A DNA stretch of 64,000 bases from Agaricus subrufescens (taxonomy: Eukaryota > Basidiomycota > Agaricomycetes > Agaricales > Agaricaceae): contig CM057067.1 of the NCBI GenBank assembly GCA_029945375.1, positions 1,178,001 through 1,242,000 of the forward strand, written 5' to 3'. The first letter of the stretch is position 1; every line of letters starts with the position of its first letter. Positions 33,656-46,268 of this stretch are shown here, in pieces. The position numbers and the translations under genes were made by a program. The notes beneath the pieces were generated by a model. It was not told where the DNA came from and did no database searches. It worked only from the letters and a program-made list of their open reading frames with translations.

Positions 33656-36214
33656 TCACTCGTCCCATTCTTCAGACTCCGATTCACACTCTTGAAACAT
33701 TTCAAAATCCCACGTCAAGGGATCCATAAAATTATGAGAGCTAAAGACGTCACTTTAATCAAGCAACAATTTTAGCTGCCATCCTCAAGAACTCAAAATA
33801 GATATGTCTACTCACTAATCTGAGTCTAATCTAAAATGTGGTACAAACGGATGAGGATTTAGTAGTAAACCAAGATCAAAACTTACATGACATTGAGATG
33901 TATATGTTGACACCTTGTCCCATGCCCTAGGTTAAGGTGAATATTTCTTCGCATATCCGAACGTTTCTGGACGGTAAATTCCTCCGGTATAAACCCTGAT
34001 AAGCTTGCCTCATTGATGACAGCTTCGATCCCGGATGTACTGCAAAATCTGTGGGTATCTAGTGAATTTATAAGCTTAGGAGTAGAAAGATTTCGCTCCT
34101 TGTAATAATAAGACATTCAATCGCTGTAAAAAGAATCAACTGTGTGCTTGCCTGTAGATTCAGCCAGCCCAGGAACTCCCCAAATTTCACTGGCAATGGA
34201 ATCTCTTCGTCCAGAACATTGAAATCGAATTCCTGAAATTTTTTGTACAAGGTGATTGCGTTATTTCCCTCAACGCGGCAGCTCGCTCGCCATAAGAACT
34301 CCAGAGATAGAGATTTGACATGCTCAAGGCAAGTTCGTTCATCTTCTGATGGTGAAATCCAAATGTCACCTGGTATGAAAGTGATGCACGTTGGATAGAC
34401 ACCCGAATGTCATAAGAGGGAGAAGTACCTTTTTGTTTATTGTCCCTCGATTCCATAAGCCGGTGCAATGATGTAAGCGCAGTGTCATAATGTATTGTAG
34501 CTGCGTCAAGAAAGAATTCACCGGAGCGCCCCTGGTCCCTAAGGAAATCACTGAAAGAAGCATGATAGAAGTCGATAGGGTCGTTGAATGCGTCTGACAA
34601 GCCAATGCGAAGTACCGAATGGAGCCGCTTCAACGCATGGTCAAAGGCTGTTTTTTTTATCCTCAGGAAATTCGCTTGGGTCCGGGCTGATAGAGAACCA
34701 TCCTGAAGGGGGTAAAAAATGGACATTCCTATAATCCGCATCGTGGTTGGCAAGACCTTAGCAGGGACAGAGGCGAGTATATGTCGATAGAGAAGATCAA
34801 GGGTAAGATATGGATTTTCGCCGACCGAGACATTAGAGCCCTGAAGGATTGTCATGAATACTTGTAACTGACTTGATGGATCACCGGCATCAGCATCGCC
34901 CACAAAACGAGTGATAGTGGAAGCGAATGCAAACAGCCCTGAAGCAGCTCTGGCAATCCATATAATCTCATTCTCCGGTGGCCAATCGTCATCGAGGGAA
35001 TTTTGATATTGTCGTCGTATGTTCTCGAATTCACTTCGAAGGTACTTTAATACATCCTCCTGGCCTTTCTCATCGTCAACCAATATCTCTTCTCGTCTGC
35101 AGGTAATCTGAAAGTCCACCTGCGAGAGCGCATATTTGAGATGAGACTCCGGCCGACTGCAGATCAACCACAGTAGGGGGAACTCAGGAAAAGAGCGGAC
35201 ATGGTCGCCGATGAGTTCGATGAGCTCGCATTGTGCCCCTTGACTAGCACACTCGTCCAAGCCGTCGATGATGATCAAAAGTGGTCTTTGGTAAGCTGAA
35301 GCGTCCTCAGTCATGATGATATGAAAAGGGTCAATGAGGAGTTCTTTGAACTGAATCCTTCTGGTTTTCTCCAAAATGGTGCGGTCGTGGGCAATCTTCT
35401 GTGATATGATCCGTTTGTAAACTTCGTGTTTGACAGCAAGCTGATACGCGAGGGTAGGAATGATGCCATCTGGGTCATCTCGATGATTGGGCCTGGATAT
35501 GAAGCAAGAAGCGCCAAGGTGACCAGATTCTTTGCAATTGTCAGCAACTGTCTGTGCAACAGCAGATTTTCCGACACCAGCAGGTCCAAGAACATAAAAC
35601 ATTCTCCAGCTACGCAGAGAGTTGTGAACCCAATTGGTAATATTTTCTCTCAGAGTTTGACGAGTCTCTGGATGGCATCTTGGGGGAGGATAACGAGCGG
35701 AGGAGTCATGTTCGGCACCTCGAATTGTTTTACTTTCTAGCAGCTGCATCACTTAAGGGAGGTTAGACGTCAAATTATGAAATTGGCTCTTGACTGAGTA
35801 CCTGCTCCTCCCATTCCAAAGGCGTCAGCACCAGAGACCATCGTCGGATTATTAAAAACATTGTCATGCGCATATGCCAGAAAACTGGCCTGAGGTATCG
35901 AGGGAGAATCAGGCATTTGATCTAATAGGTACTGAATATTCTGGCCTATAATTTAGTGTATGTACTTACATGAGTGTACTAGTGTCTGAGGGCTTGGTGG
36001 GTAGGAAGTCAAACCCTCGTTTGAAGGGGCGTTAGAAACCCGAGGAACTGCAGGTTGGACCTCCACTGGGCATGGGAAATCTTACAACAGGTGCGAGGAC
36101 GGGTACTCGTCTAATCTCACCAGTAGGCGGAGGAACTGTTTTGATCACAGTTTCTCTTTGTGACCTGTTCCGCTTGAAGCGAGCAACCAAGGATTTGAAT
36201 GTTTCTAAGAGCAT
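33656..36214 (-). CDS. NACHT NLR-type protein D (acidic tail)
   Basis: Start at 36214: MLLETFKSLVARFKRNRSQR. The small motif exon (about 35800-35880) has kept AHDNVFNNPTMVSG, but its second half is changed (GADAFGMGGAG), the most divergent form in the cluster. The core (35752-34187) has GPAGVGKSAVAQTVADNC, LLIIIDGLDEC and LLWLICSRPE. The helical domain reads LSLEFLWRASCRV, and the beta end HLNLGHGTRCQHIHLNV. Splicing from AT|GTAAGT to the AG at about 33736 gives an in-frame acidic tail (FMDPLTWDFEMFQECESESE) that matches the tail of NLR-C. It is the only intact copy with no GATC cluster just upstream. Frame intact; function inferred from family only. Confidence 0.83.
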
Positions 36215-36880
36215 TACTGAAGTGGAAGAGGATGGGATGGCTTGTCGAGTTATGTCAGGGTCACGAGCTTCAATTATATGACAGTGACATTGGTGACATA
36301 CCCGATTAGGGAGTGTCCCGAATCTGCTGATAGTTCTGTGCGTATGAACGCCATGTGGCGCAAGTACATTCAACTTGACAAAAACCAGACGTGGCTCCTC
36401 AACCTAACATACGCAGAACCTCTTCCTTAGCCGGTACTTTTGGGGCATGACAAGGCGTAGCACGCAACTAGTAGCACCATCAGCCCAGCCCCACCCTACT
36501 AGTAGGAAAGAATGTCTTTGTTGAATTAAGATGTAAACAAACTGAATACAGGTAGTTCGACACTGAGTCATGACAAATCTCAACATACAGCGATGAGTTA
36601 GAAAGCAGCGGTGACGAAGAGCGCCAAGATATCCCGTCGGTGTTTTGCTCCTGCTTGTCTGCACTAAGCGTTAGAGATCTCTCTCCAACGTCGTCAGAGA
36701 GCCTATGAAGTGTAATTAAAGGACTAGCGTTGTTGTTTTATCTTCCTTCGGCAAGTATTCTTCCTGGTATGTGTATGCTCTGTCGACGGTGCGTCGATAA
36801 AGCAGTGTTCCGATCGGTGACTGCTGATGGTTGGTAATGTTGTAGTATGGTCTATGCGTATAGTACCGAATTCTCAATCA
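36215..36880. other. NLR-D/NLR-E spacer
   Basis: About 670 bases. The part next to NLR-D keeps weak similarity to the upstream region of NLR-C. The open frames at 36242-36430 and 36404-36664 have no recognisable content. Nothing else is seen. Confidence 0.4.
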
Positions 36881-39404
36881 TCAACCATGCAGGTCGAGTA
36901 TCGACGACTTCCGTTGAATCCACAAACCAAAGTCTCTGTCAATTTCAGTGGTCACGCTGTAATTAAGTACCGATGTTAGTCGCCATGTCCAAATCACCAA
37001 ATCAGTCACGTTAACTCACAATATCCTAGAATTTGGGTAAATAAGTCAAAGTTTGGCAGTACTTTGCGGTTAGAGCTCACCGAAGAACGATATGTATATG
37101 TTGACGTCTTCTTCCATTCCCTAGATTGAAGTGAAATTTTTTGGGCTCGTCAAGAGGTCCCCAAGCAACAAAGCCTGTTGGGATAAAGTCGGGTAACTTT
37201 GGCATATCGATGATAGTACTTGCAAATTCACTCTCATTGCATTCCTCGTAGGTATGTATAGAATTAAATAGTTTCGGAGCCGAAGAATTGCTCTCCTGGA
37301 CGGTGTAAGACTTTTAATAGCTTCGAAGAGTGCTCAAAGATGCACTTGCCTGCAAATGGATCCAGTTCAGAAATTCACCAAATTGCCATTCTGTTGGAAT
37401 CTCGGCACATAGACTACCGAAATCAAACTTCTGCAACTCTTGATACAACGCCGTAGAGTTTATTCCCCGAACACGGGAGCACGCTTTCCATAAGACAGCG
37501 AGAGATAAAGTTTTGACATCTTCAAGGCATGTTTGTGCATCTTCTGACGGTGACGTCCAAATATCGTCTGACACAGAGGGGTTGAAGAAAGTAGACGTAT
37601 GAATAAAAGCTGACTTTCAGTAAAACGAGAAATTGTTACCTTCTCGAATTTCGCGTCTTGAGCCCATAAGCCAGCTCAATGATGTAAGGGCAACATCATA
37701 GTGTATTGCAGCCTCGTTAAGACAAAATTCACCAGAACGGCCTGGGTCTCTAAGGAAATCACCGAAGGAAGCATGATAGAACTCGAGCGGGTCGTCAAAT
37801 GTGTTTGATGAGGAGCCAATGCGAAGTACCGAATGGAGGTGCTTCAGTGCATGATCAAAAGCTGCCTTCCCTATCCGGAGAAAACTCGCTTGGGTCCGAG
37901 CAGATTGGTATCGACCACAAGGCGGGTACAACACCGACATTCCTACAATCCGCATTGTGGTAGGTAAGGTCTTCGGTGGAATAGAGGCAAGTATATGCCG
38001 ATAGAGGAGGTCAAGAGTAAAGTATGGATTATTGACACCTGGCAGGTTAGAGCCGCCGAGAAATTGCATGCAGACTTGTAATTGGCTTGAAGGATCACCA
38101 GCATCAGCATCGCCTACAAAACGCGTGATAGTGGATGCAAATGCGAACAGTCCAGATGCAGCGGTCGCAATACGTCGAAGGTGAGCCGCCGGGGGCCAAT
38201 TGTCACTGAGAGAATCTCTGTATTGGAGCCGAATGTTGCGGAACTCGCTTTGGAGATACAGCAAGACATCCTGTTTCCCGGCTTCATCGTCAACCAAGAT
38301 CTCTTCTCGTCTACAGGCGACCCAAAAATCTGCCTGTGACATCGCGTACTTGATATGCCATTCCGGTCGACTACAAATCAACCACAACAAGGGGAATTCT
38401 GGAAAAGAACGGACACAATCGCCAATGAGTTCAATGAATTCGCATTGTGCTCCCTGACTGTCACACTCGTCCAACCCGTCGATGATAATCAAAAGTGGTC
38501 TTTGGATAGCCGAAACGTCCTGGGTCATGAGGGTATGAAATGGATCGATGAGAAGTTCTTTGAATTGTACCCTTCGAGTCTTCCTTAAGATAGTAGGGTC
38601 GTTGGTAAGTTTCTGTGAGATAATCCGTTTATAGGTGGAGTGTCTGACAGCAAGCTGATATGCAAGAGTAGGAATGATACCATCTGGGTCATTTCGGTGA
38701 TTGGGCCTAGATATAAAGCAGGAAGCGCCGAGGCAGTCTGCTTCCTTGCAGCCGTCAGCAACGGTCTGGGCCACAGCAGATTTTCCGACTCCAGCCGAGC
38801 CAAGAATGTAGAAAAGTCTCCAGCTACGTAGGGGGTTGGAAATCCAATCGAAAATATCTTCTCGCAGTCTTTGACGAGTCTCTGGGTGGCATTTTGGCGG
38901 CGGGTAGCGGGCGGAGGAGTCGTGTTCGGCACCTCGGATGGTTTTACTTTCCAGTAGCTGCATAACTAACAAAGCATCAGCTTTTAAATTAATAGGTAGC
39001 TTAGAACTGCATACTTGCTCCTCCCCCAGTTTCAAAGGTGTTTGAGACGGAGACCATCGTTGGATTATTGATGACATGGTGATGTGAGTTCGCAAAAAAA
39101 GCGGATGTTAGATGGTCAGGGACTTGATCTATGGTTACTGAGTACGTTCGCCTGCCAGTCACTACATAGACTCACCCGTAGGTGTTGAGATTGGAGACTG
39201 AGGGATCGCATGTTCGTTTAAGGCAGGCTCTGAATGAGTGGCAATGACGGGTTCGGCCACTAAGGTGGTCCGTGTCGTGGGCGCAAGGTCGCTTCCTTGA
39301 CCCGTTGATGGATATTTTGGAGGTGTGGGTCGAACCACACTATTCCTGGAGGCATCATGCTTCTTGAAGCGGGTAACAAGCGACTTGAACGTTTCTAGGA
39401 TCAT
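36881..39404 (-). CDS. NACHT NLR-type protein E
   Basis: Start at 39404: MILETFKSLVTRFKKHDASR, then a long Pro/Thr linker. The motif exon (about 39010-39095) encodes NNPTMVSVSNTFETGGG. The core (38970-37617) shows GSAGVGKSAVAQTVADGC, LLIIIDGLDECDSQ, LLWLICSRPEWH, and FYHASFGDFLRDPGRSGEF. The helical domain (37574-37314) has LSLAVLWKACSRVRG; the beta end finishes HIHIVL. A last exon from an acag acceptor (about 36960) gives a neutral tail (TTEIDRDFGLWIQRKSSILD) stopping at 36881; a shorter alternative exon would stop after RIL. A GATCCGATC element lies 24 bases upstream of the ATG. Frame intact. Confidence 0.82.
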
Positions 39405-39427
39405 TAGGATGGTAAGCGGCGGCAAAT

Positions 39428-39436
39428 GATCCGATC
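39428..39436. promoter_or_regulatory. GATC-rich element upstream of NLR-E
   Basis: GATCCGATC 24 bases before the start of NLR-E, matching the element before NLR-B. Regulatory role is inferred from position. Confidence 0.35.
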
Positions 39437-39617
39437 AGCTCTCCTTGGATCAGACTGCCGCCCACACAAGTGATTTCCCACTTTCCGCTTTTCCATGTGG
39501 ACAGCGCATGCCAAAAAACGAGTCGAACTCGAGCCGTTACTGAGTTATCATTAAAAGAACCAGCTTTTTGGTTAATGAAACCCATGTTGTGGACTGTGTT
39601 ACATCGACTTTCGTGAC

Positions 39618-41016
39618 AATGGAACACCGTGCGAGGAATGAGCACGGTGTGTTGTCTCGGAAGGGCAGCCCGTGTGAATGATGGATTCGTAGTATAGTGA
39701 TCCTCACATTGCATAATATCACATTCGTCTCTCCTCCCTGTGCTGAGTGGACGGCTCCGCTACCTGCTCGCGATTCCTTTTGTCCTCTGGATACAATGCT
39801 TTCACAAAATGCTCCCGCGAGTTCGATTCAGTCTTCCGCCATTGACTCCGTCGTTGAAACCACAGCTCACGGGACCTGCAAGGGAATTGCAGCTATCTGC
39901 CAACGGGAGAGTAGTTGATCTTCATTCTAAAATTCATATTCATTCACAAAACAATCCTCCTTTACTAGATGATGAGCGCTATGCGAATCTCCTGCCTAAC
40001 CATGAACATCTACCACAAACATATTCTCCTCCCCTTCAGGACACAACAACCACCGAGGCACTGTCTTACAAGGACGCTATCCGATCTCCATCCATCGACA
40101 CACCACAACCCTTCCCATCATCAACGTCGCCAGCTGTCCACTCCTGAGCACAGCAGAAAGCCTGACACGTCGACTCGAGGATTTTCACCGGACCTAACAA
40201 CAATGCCATGTCCTGTTACGATGTATTAGCTCCAAACTCGCATGTTTTGCCATGCGTTGGCTTGCATGCCACTCAAACATACTTCGAATTATGCATCATA
40301 AAATCGCACGTTACGCCGTGCGTTGGCCTTATGTGCCATTAAATTTGCACGTTACGCCGTGCATTGGCCTTATGTGCCATTAAATTTGCACGTTACGCCG
40401 TGCATTGGCCTTATGTGCCATTAAATTTGCACGTTACGCCGTGCATTTGCCTTATGTGCCATTAAATTGCACGTTACGCCGTGCTCTGGCTTACACGCCA
40501 TTATATTCAAGTTGCATGTTACACCATGCATTGGCTCATATGCCATTAACAAATAATAATAATAATAATAAAAATTACATGTTATGCCGTGCACCAGCGT
40601 ACATCCCATTCATACATATTAATTTGCACAAGCCACACGTTACGTCGTGTGTGTTTTTTCCTATCATGATGTCACGACTCATAACACATATATTACGTGG
40701 GGGAGGACAAACCTTTTTATTCCAAGATGAGTAAGCCAGCTAGCCAATGGCCGATGGCACTCTGTGAAATAATAAACATATCTAGCCACTCTCGCCACCG
40801 CTCTGGGGGGTGAGCCTCGGTCTGGAACGCATCGGCTGGGCAGTGCCCTTCGTTCTTGGGTGACCCGATGCTGTTCCAACCTCACTCTTACCGCCTGGAG
40901 GCCTGGAGACGACTATCCCTCCAGGCCTTCCACTCCCCCACTCACACTGCCATAGTCTAAATAATAATTATTATTATTATGTTATTGGTGACGCGTACCC
41001 GGCGCCCTGAGGAGAA
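39618..41016. mobile_element. Non-autonomous repeat element, copy 1
   Basis: The first 163 bases (39618-39780) recur at 41015-41177 and the last 159 bases (40858-41016) recur at 41249-41407. The simplest reading is two tandem copies of one element, this one 1399 bases long. It begins AATGGAACACCGTGCGAG and ends CCGGCGCCCTGAGGAGAA. The right end has a hairpin (GGCCTGGAG/CTCCAGGCC) and an AAT/ATT run. It contains the 41-base array. Open frames across 39697-40230 have no recognised transposase or reverse transcriptase. Class unknown; a retroelement remnant is possible. Confidence 0.6.
40240..40651. repeat. 41-base palindromic tandem repeat array
   Basis: About nine units, each with a short hairpin such as GCACGTTACGCCGTGC. 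Stems lie at 40240, 40306, 40347, 40388, 40429, 40469, 40514, 40577 and 40635. The central ones are spaced at 41 bases, and the edges are degenerate. Diverged units change both stem arms together (GCATG/CATGC, ACACG/CGTGT). Confidence 0.85.
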
Positions 41017-41407
41017 TGGAACACCGTGCGAGGAATGAGCACGGTGTGTTGTCTCGGAAGGGCAGCCCGTGTGAATGATGGATTCGTAGTATAGTGATCC
41101 TCACATTGCATAATATCACATTCGTCTCTCCTCCCTGTGCTGAGTGGACGGCTCCGCTACCTGCTCGCGATTCCTTTAAAGCCACCCTCCCGATCCCATA
41201 CATTAGATGAGACTATTGGCACAGGTAGAATGTAGGTTGTACACATCCGGGTGACCCGATGCTGTTCCAACCTCACTCTTACCGCCTGGAGGCCTGGAGA
41301 CGACTATCCCTCCAGGCCTTCCACTCCCCCACTCACACTGCCATAGTCTAAATAATAATTATTATTATTATGTTATTGGTGACGCGTACCCGGCGCCCTG
41401 AGGAGAA
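41015..41407. mobile_element. Non-autonomous repeat element, copy 2, internally deleted
   Basis: Keeps the 163-base left end (41015-41177) and the 159-base right end (41249-41407) of copy 1, separated by 71 unrelated bases. It abuts copy 1 with a 2-base overlap. The identity of the ends points to a recent duplication. Confidence 0.6.
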
Positions 41408-41589
41408 GACTTTTCTCGGCACAGACTAGTTACTAATACAACTTTCACTATAGACGATAATGCGACAATAGTAATACTCCCTTGTAAGAATGTAGATTCA
41501 TCTATTTTATGGTTTAATGCCATGTATACTGACCGATAATGAACCTCACAAGGTACTCATTAAGGTTGTTGCGGTGTAGTCTGAGATAA

Positions 41590-42257
41590 GGAAAAAGTCA
41601 GGTCGTTCAAGGAGAGCCAAACAAATGAGGGCTCAGATAAAGAGGTGAACTGGAACAATTGGCTGCTAGCACCTGCTGAAAGCATCAAAGTGTGTATCAC
41701 AATGACCAAGGGTTACTTACGTTGCCAAATGGCCAAAGCAATGGGGAAAACAGATCCCACAATGAATGTCGTGTCTGCGGAGCCTCTGAGCGAGGAAAAC
41801 CTAGCAAACATCTTCTATGGGAGCGGCCAGCCTGGGGGACGTAGACATTAGCCCGTCATGGGATGTTGATGGTGTTGAAACATTCAATAACAAGCGTCAT
41901 GTAGCCGGAACCAAAAAGTCAGGCGAGTAAAGTAGGCGTCCTTGTGGTCAGCTATGGACTGGACCAGTCGCTTTTGCTAATTTCTTGGACGCTCACCATT
42001 GGTTACGTGACTCCTTGAATTCTGTCATAACAGGAACTACATCGATGGTAATGTTTCAAGAATTTGGAGAGATTGACCACTGTAGGTACCCCTGTGAGGC
42101 CGGGTTGGTTCTCTTTAAGCAAAACGTATCAGCTTCAGGGACGTGAAGTCAGGCACTTGGCTGCCAATTAGCTCCGCTCACCAGAAGGATCAGGCTCGGT
42201 CACGTCTCCTTTTCTAGTTGCTTCATACCTCTTGAAACGAGCAGATAGTTGCGCTTA
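41590..42257 (-). pseudogene. NLR ghost R: exon 1 and tail only
   Basis: The left part (about 41590-41760, read on the minus strand) has a donor/acceptor pair and final exon resembling the proline-rich tail of NLR-F. The right part (about 42180-42250) encodes LSARFKRYEATRKGD, a degenerate version of the RFKKH exon 1. A GATC cluster (42269-42307) sits just upstream, as in live copies. The whole NACHT core between them is missing. The plus-strand frame at 41645-41851 is a shadow. Confidence 0.6.
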
Positions 42258-42804
42258 AAGGAGAAAGTGATCGGTGCACAATGATCGACGATCGAGCAGC
42301 AGTGATCCCGCTCTCGTGGGGTGGACTCCGGCATTCATAAATGATGCCGGATATAAGCTGTAAATCCATCTCTTCCTACTCAGTCATACATGCGACAGAT
42401 AAACTTTTGCAATCGATACCGCGTTGGCATTACCGCTAGTGCTAGGTAAGCCTGACTTTAATGATTTCGTTCATCAGAAATAATTACCTTGAAGTTGTCC
42501 AACCCCACGTATCCTCCTAACCTGATGACCTCGCAATTTTTATCAAGAGATCCTCAAAAGTGGTTCTGTCACACTTAATCTTTGGTTAGCGCAACTTAAA
42601 TAGTTGGCAGTAGAACATTGATATACGCAAGGTTTCATAGACTTTCAGATACAACGATAAGATAATCACAAACCCAACATTGACTATTCTTAAGTACGAA
42701 TTCATGGACGTAGCATCTCATCACGTACGCCAGCAGTACAAGTCTCACAACCGTTCTTAAAGTATTCGTAAAACTCCTTCCAGAATAGACAATATCAGAT
42801 TTGT

Positions 42805-45797
42805 TTATGGAGGAGACGGAGGCCCAAACAAGCCTGGGCTCGGAGAGCGAGGTGGACTGGGAACAAAGGTAGGATCGGCTGCTGAAAGAATCAACAGAAT
42901 GTGTATCACAACATCAAGCGTTTACTCACGTTGCCATGTAGACCATGATTCCACTTGGCGTCGAGTGTCAATATGGTGAGTTGAAGGTGTTGAGTCTTGG
43001 AGGGGCGGGGACGGTGGGGCTGCCGCGGGCCTTTTTTTTCTCTTACTTCTGTTGACTTGGCGCCAGGCAGAAACGAATGATGGAGGAGGGTCCGGCGGTA
43101 GTTCTAGTGAGAAAATTAGAACATGGAAAGGAACAGTTGGGAAACAAACCTGGACTAGGGACGCGTAGAGGAGTCGGATCAACTTCATTGTCAGATAGTC
43201 CGGGGAGATAGACTTTAACGAGTCAATATAACACATCACAAACTCAAAGAGTTCCTCACGTCGCCATGTATCCCATGATTGCGCTGATGGTGATAGGCCC
43301 GACCATAGCGGATGCCGAGTCTGTGGAATCTTCGATCAAGTATAAAAAATGTTAATATAATTTCTAAGAAAACTAAATAATGATGCTCACGATGAGTTTT
43401 AAGCCAGTCAATTGAGGCGCAAGCGGGTGAGTATCCAGTGGCACAGTATGATCAACACTTACAACAGTGATATGAACATGCCGACGTTTCTTCCCATTTC
43501 CCAAATCGAAGTGATTCTTATTTGACATATGAAGTCCTCCAGGGGTGAAGCTGAATATGTTTTGCTGTGAAATGGTGACATTGGTGACTTCAGCTTCGCT
43601 ACAATCCTTGTAGGTATGTAGAGAGTTTAATAGCTTCAGAGTCGTCGAAGAGTTACGTTCCTTCATATTATAAGATACTGAGTAACACGAAATAACCTTC
43701 GATTGCATACTCACCTGCAGATTAAGCCAGCTCAGAAATTCGCCGAAATGCCAACCGGTCGGAACCTGACTGCTTAGGATATTGAAATCAAGTTTCTGCA
43801 ACTCCCGATGCAAGTCCATAGCATTCTGCCCCTTAACACGAGAGCACGCCTTCCACAAGACAGCGAGAGACAGAGATTTGATATTTGCATGGCAGGTCTG
43901 CGCACCCTCTGGCGGTGTGATCCAAAAATCACCTGGTAAACAAGAGGTTACAGAACAAACATATAAGTATACTATGATTCGTACGATGAAGAAAAGACTA
44001 CCTTCTTGTATCTCGTGTTCTGGACCTATGTGCCAGCCCAGTGCTGCAAGAGCGACATCATAATGTATTGCAGCCTCGTCGAGACAGAGTACACCGGAGC
44101 GCCTTGGGTCTCGAAGGAAATCACCGAAAGAAGCGTGATAGAACTCGATAGGGTGATTTAAAGCATCAAATGCAGGAGGAATGCGAAGGACGGAATGTAG
44201 AGGCTTCAGTGCGTGGTTAAACGCAGATTTTGATATTCGGAGAAAGTTCGCTTGGATTTGTGCAGATTGAGAGGGGCCTTCAGCGTGGTGGGGATAATAG
44301 GTGGACATTCCTAAGATTCGCATCGTGATCGGGAAGATTTTGGAGGGGATAGAGATAAGTATGTGTTGATATAGAAGGTCAAGGGTAAGATATGGATTGT
44401 CGACGCCTGGCATATTAAAGCCTGCGAGGGCTTGCATGCAGAGTTGCAGTTGACCGGCCGGATCACCAGCATCGGTATCATCTATGAATCGAACGATAGT
44501 GGAAGCGAATGCGAATAATCCAGACGCAGCGGTAATGATTCGTAGAAGTTGAACTTCAGATGGCCAATTGTAGTCGAGAGAATCGGAGTGTCTTAGCCGG
44601 ATGTTACGAAATTCGCTTCGAAGATACCTTGAGACGTCCAGCCGGCCCTCGTCGTCGTCGACTGATATTTCTTCTCGTCTACAAGTGACTTGAAAGTCCA
44701 CCTGCGACAATACATATTTGAGGTGCCATTCGGGCCGACTACAGATCAACCACAACAAGGGGAACTCTGGGAAATTGCGGACATGGTCGCTGATAAGCTC
44801 AATGAACTCGCATTGTGCCCGTTGATCTTTGCACTCGTCTAGACCATCGATGATGATCAGAGGGGGTCTCTGGATAGCGGAAACGTCCTGGGTCATGATA
44901 ATGTGAAAAGGGTCAACGAGGAGTTCTTTGAACTGAACTCTACGGGTCTTCTTCAAGATAGTGGGGTCGTGAGCGAGTTTTTGTGAGATGATCCGTTTGT
45001 AGACGTCGTGTTTGACAGCAAGTTGATATGCAAGGGTAGGAATGATACCATCTGGGTCATTTCGATGATTGGGTCTAGATATGAAGCAAGAAGCGCCAAG
45101 GCAACCAGCTTCCTTGCAATCATCAGCAACTGTCTGTGCAACGGCAGATTTTCCGACTCCAGCGGGGCCAAGAACGCAAAGCATTCTCCAACCACGTTTG
45201 GGGTTGTTAATCCAGTCGGAAATATCTCCTCTCAGACTTTGACGAGTCTCTGGATGGCATTTCGGGGGAGGATAACGAGCAGAGGAATCGTGTTCAGCAC
45301 CTTCAATCGTTTTACTTTCCAGCAGCTGCATAACTAGTGAAATATCAGATATCAAATGAGGGAAATGGTGCTGCACAACGTACTTGCCCCTCCTCCAGTC
45401 TCAAATGTGTTTGAGACGGAAACCATTGTAGAATTGTTAATCACGTTCTGACATGAGTTTGCAAAGAAACCAGACGTCGGGGTAGGGTCGGTCACTTGAT
45501 CCTTGGTTCAGAGTATGGTCGTGCCAGTTATTATCCACACTCACCAGTGGGCGGAGAAGCCGAGACAGACGCGTTTAGCTGTTGACTTTGAGTCGCGGCA
45601 GATGACTCGGTGAGAACACCACCTGATGGGTGATCGTCTAGAGGTGGGACATGTTGGCTGAATGTAAGGTCAGGCACTTAGCTAAGCTCACCCATCAAAC
45701 GATGATGTAAGAAAGCATGCTGGGTTACAGTTTCTCCTCCAGCTGGCTTATGTTTCTTAAACCGAGCAACAAGGGATTTGAATGTTTCCAGGAGCAT
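42805..45797 (-). CDS. NACHT NLR-type protein F (proline-rich tail)
   Basis: Start at 45797: MLLETFKSLVARFKKHKPAG. The motif exon (about 45385-45465) has NNSTMVSVSNTFETGGG. The core (45328-43990) shows GPAGVGKSAVAQTVADDC, LIIIDGLDECKDQ, LLWLICSRPEWH and FYHASFGDFLRD. The helical domain reads LSLAVLWKACSRVKGQNA. The beta end is HFDLGNGKKRRHVHITV. After the donor at that point I join an exon IPQTRHPLWSGLSPSA, one with LPPDPPPSFVSAWRQ plus a basic SKRKKR run, and a last exon of SPPRSPSPGLFGPPSPP stopping at 42805. Each junction keeps the frame, but these tail exons rest on splice signals only. It is divergent to gene P. Confidence 0.78.
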
Positions 45798-46268
45798 TGG
45801 AATAGTCGGTTTGAGGAGAACAGGGCCGGCGCTTTGGTGATCGGTCGATCATCAATCGGATCAAATACTGGTGCGGTGTGAGGCCACGTGATCATAGAAT
45901 CATTGTCTTCACCATTTCACCTGCGCATAAAGGCAAGTCTTGGTTCCCTTGCTCTGCCTCTTATACAATAAATGATGGCTCATTGGCTCTTAGTCGCCTT
46001 TCCCTTTACCGGCTCACTCCCCATTTCTCTGCTGCCATCAACTCAAGATTTTGCCTCTACAGAGGTTCGTGGTAGGCCTCAACAGAACTCGGAATGAGAG
46101 GAAAGACGCGGGTACGAGGGCATCAGTGCATATTTAGAAGAAACTAATGGTTTTTCTCTTCGCTGCTGCAGTCCCGTGCGAGATATATATAGCAAGCGTT
46201 GGAGCTGCCTGATGTCGAATGTATCTTCTCTCCACATCTCACTCCCTCCTCCCGTCCACCACGATCTC
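45798..46268. promoter_or_regulatory. Divergent region between NLR-F and NLR-P
   Basis: 470 bases between two divergent NACHT genes. A GATC cluster (45839-45862) lies 40-65 bases before NLR-F and resembles the region upstream of H. An AGATATATATAG run near 46180-46195 is a possible TATA element for P. Confidence 0.45.

Noticed and set aside
39697..40230. Open frames inside repeat element copy 1 as a protein-coding gene
   Set aside because: Two frames overlap with no recognised domain, and the left part is repeat end sequence also present at 41015-41177.
40240..40651. Possible CRISPR array
   Set aside because: The units abut as a tandem repeat without unique spacers, and all other features of the window are eukaryotic.
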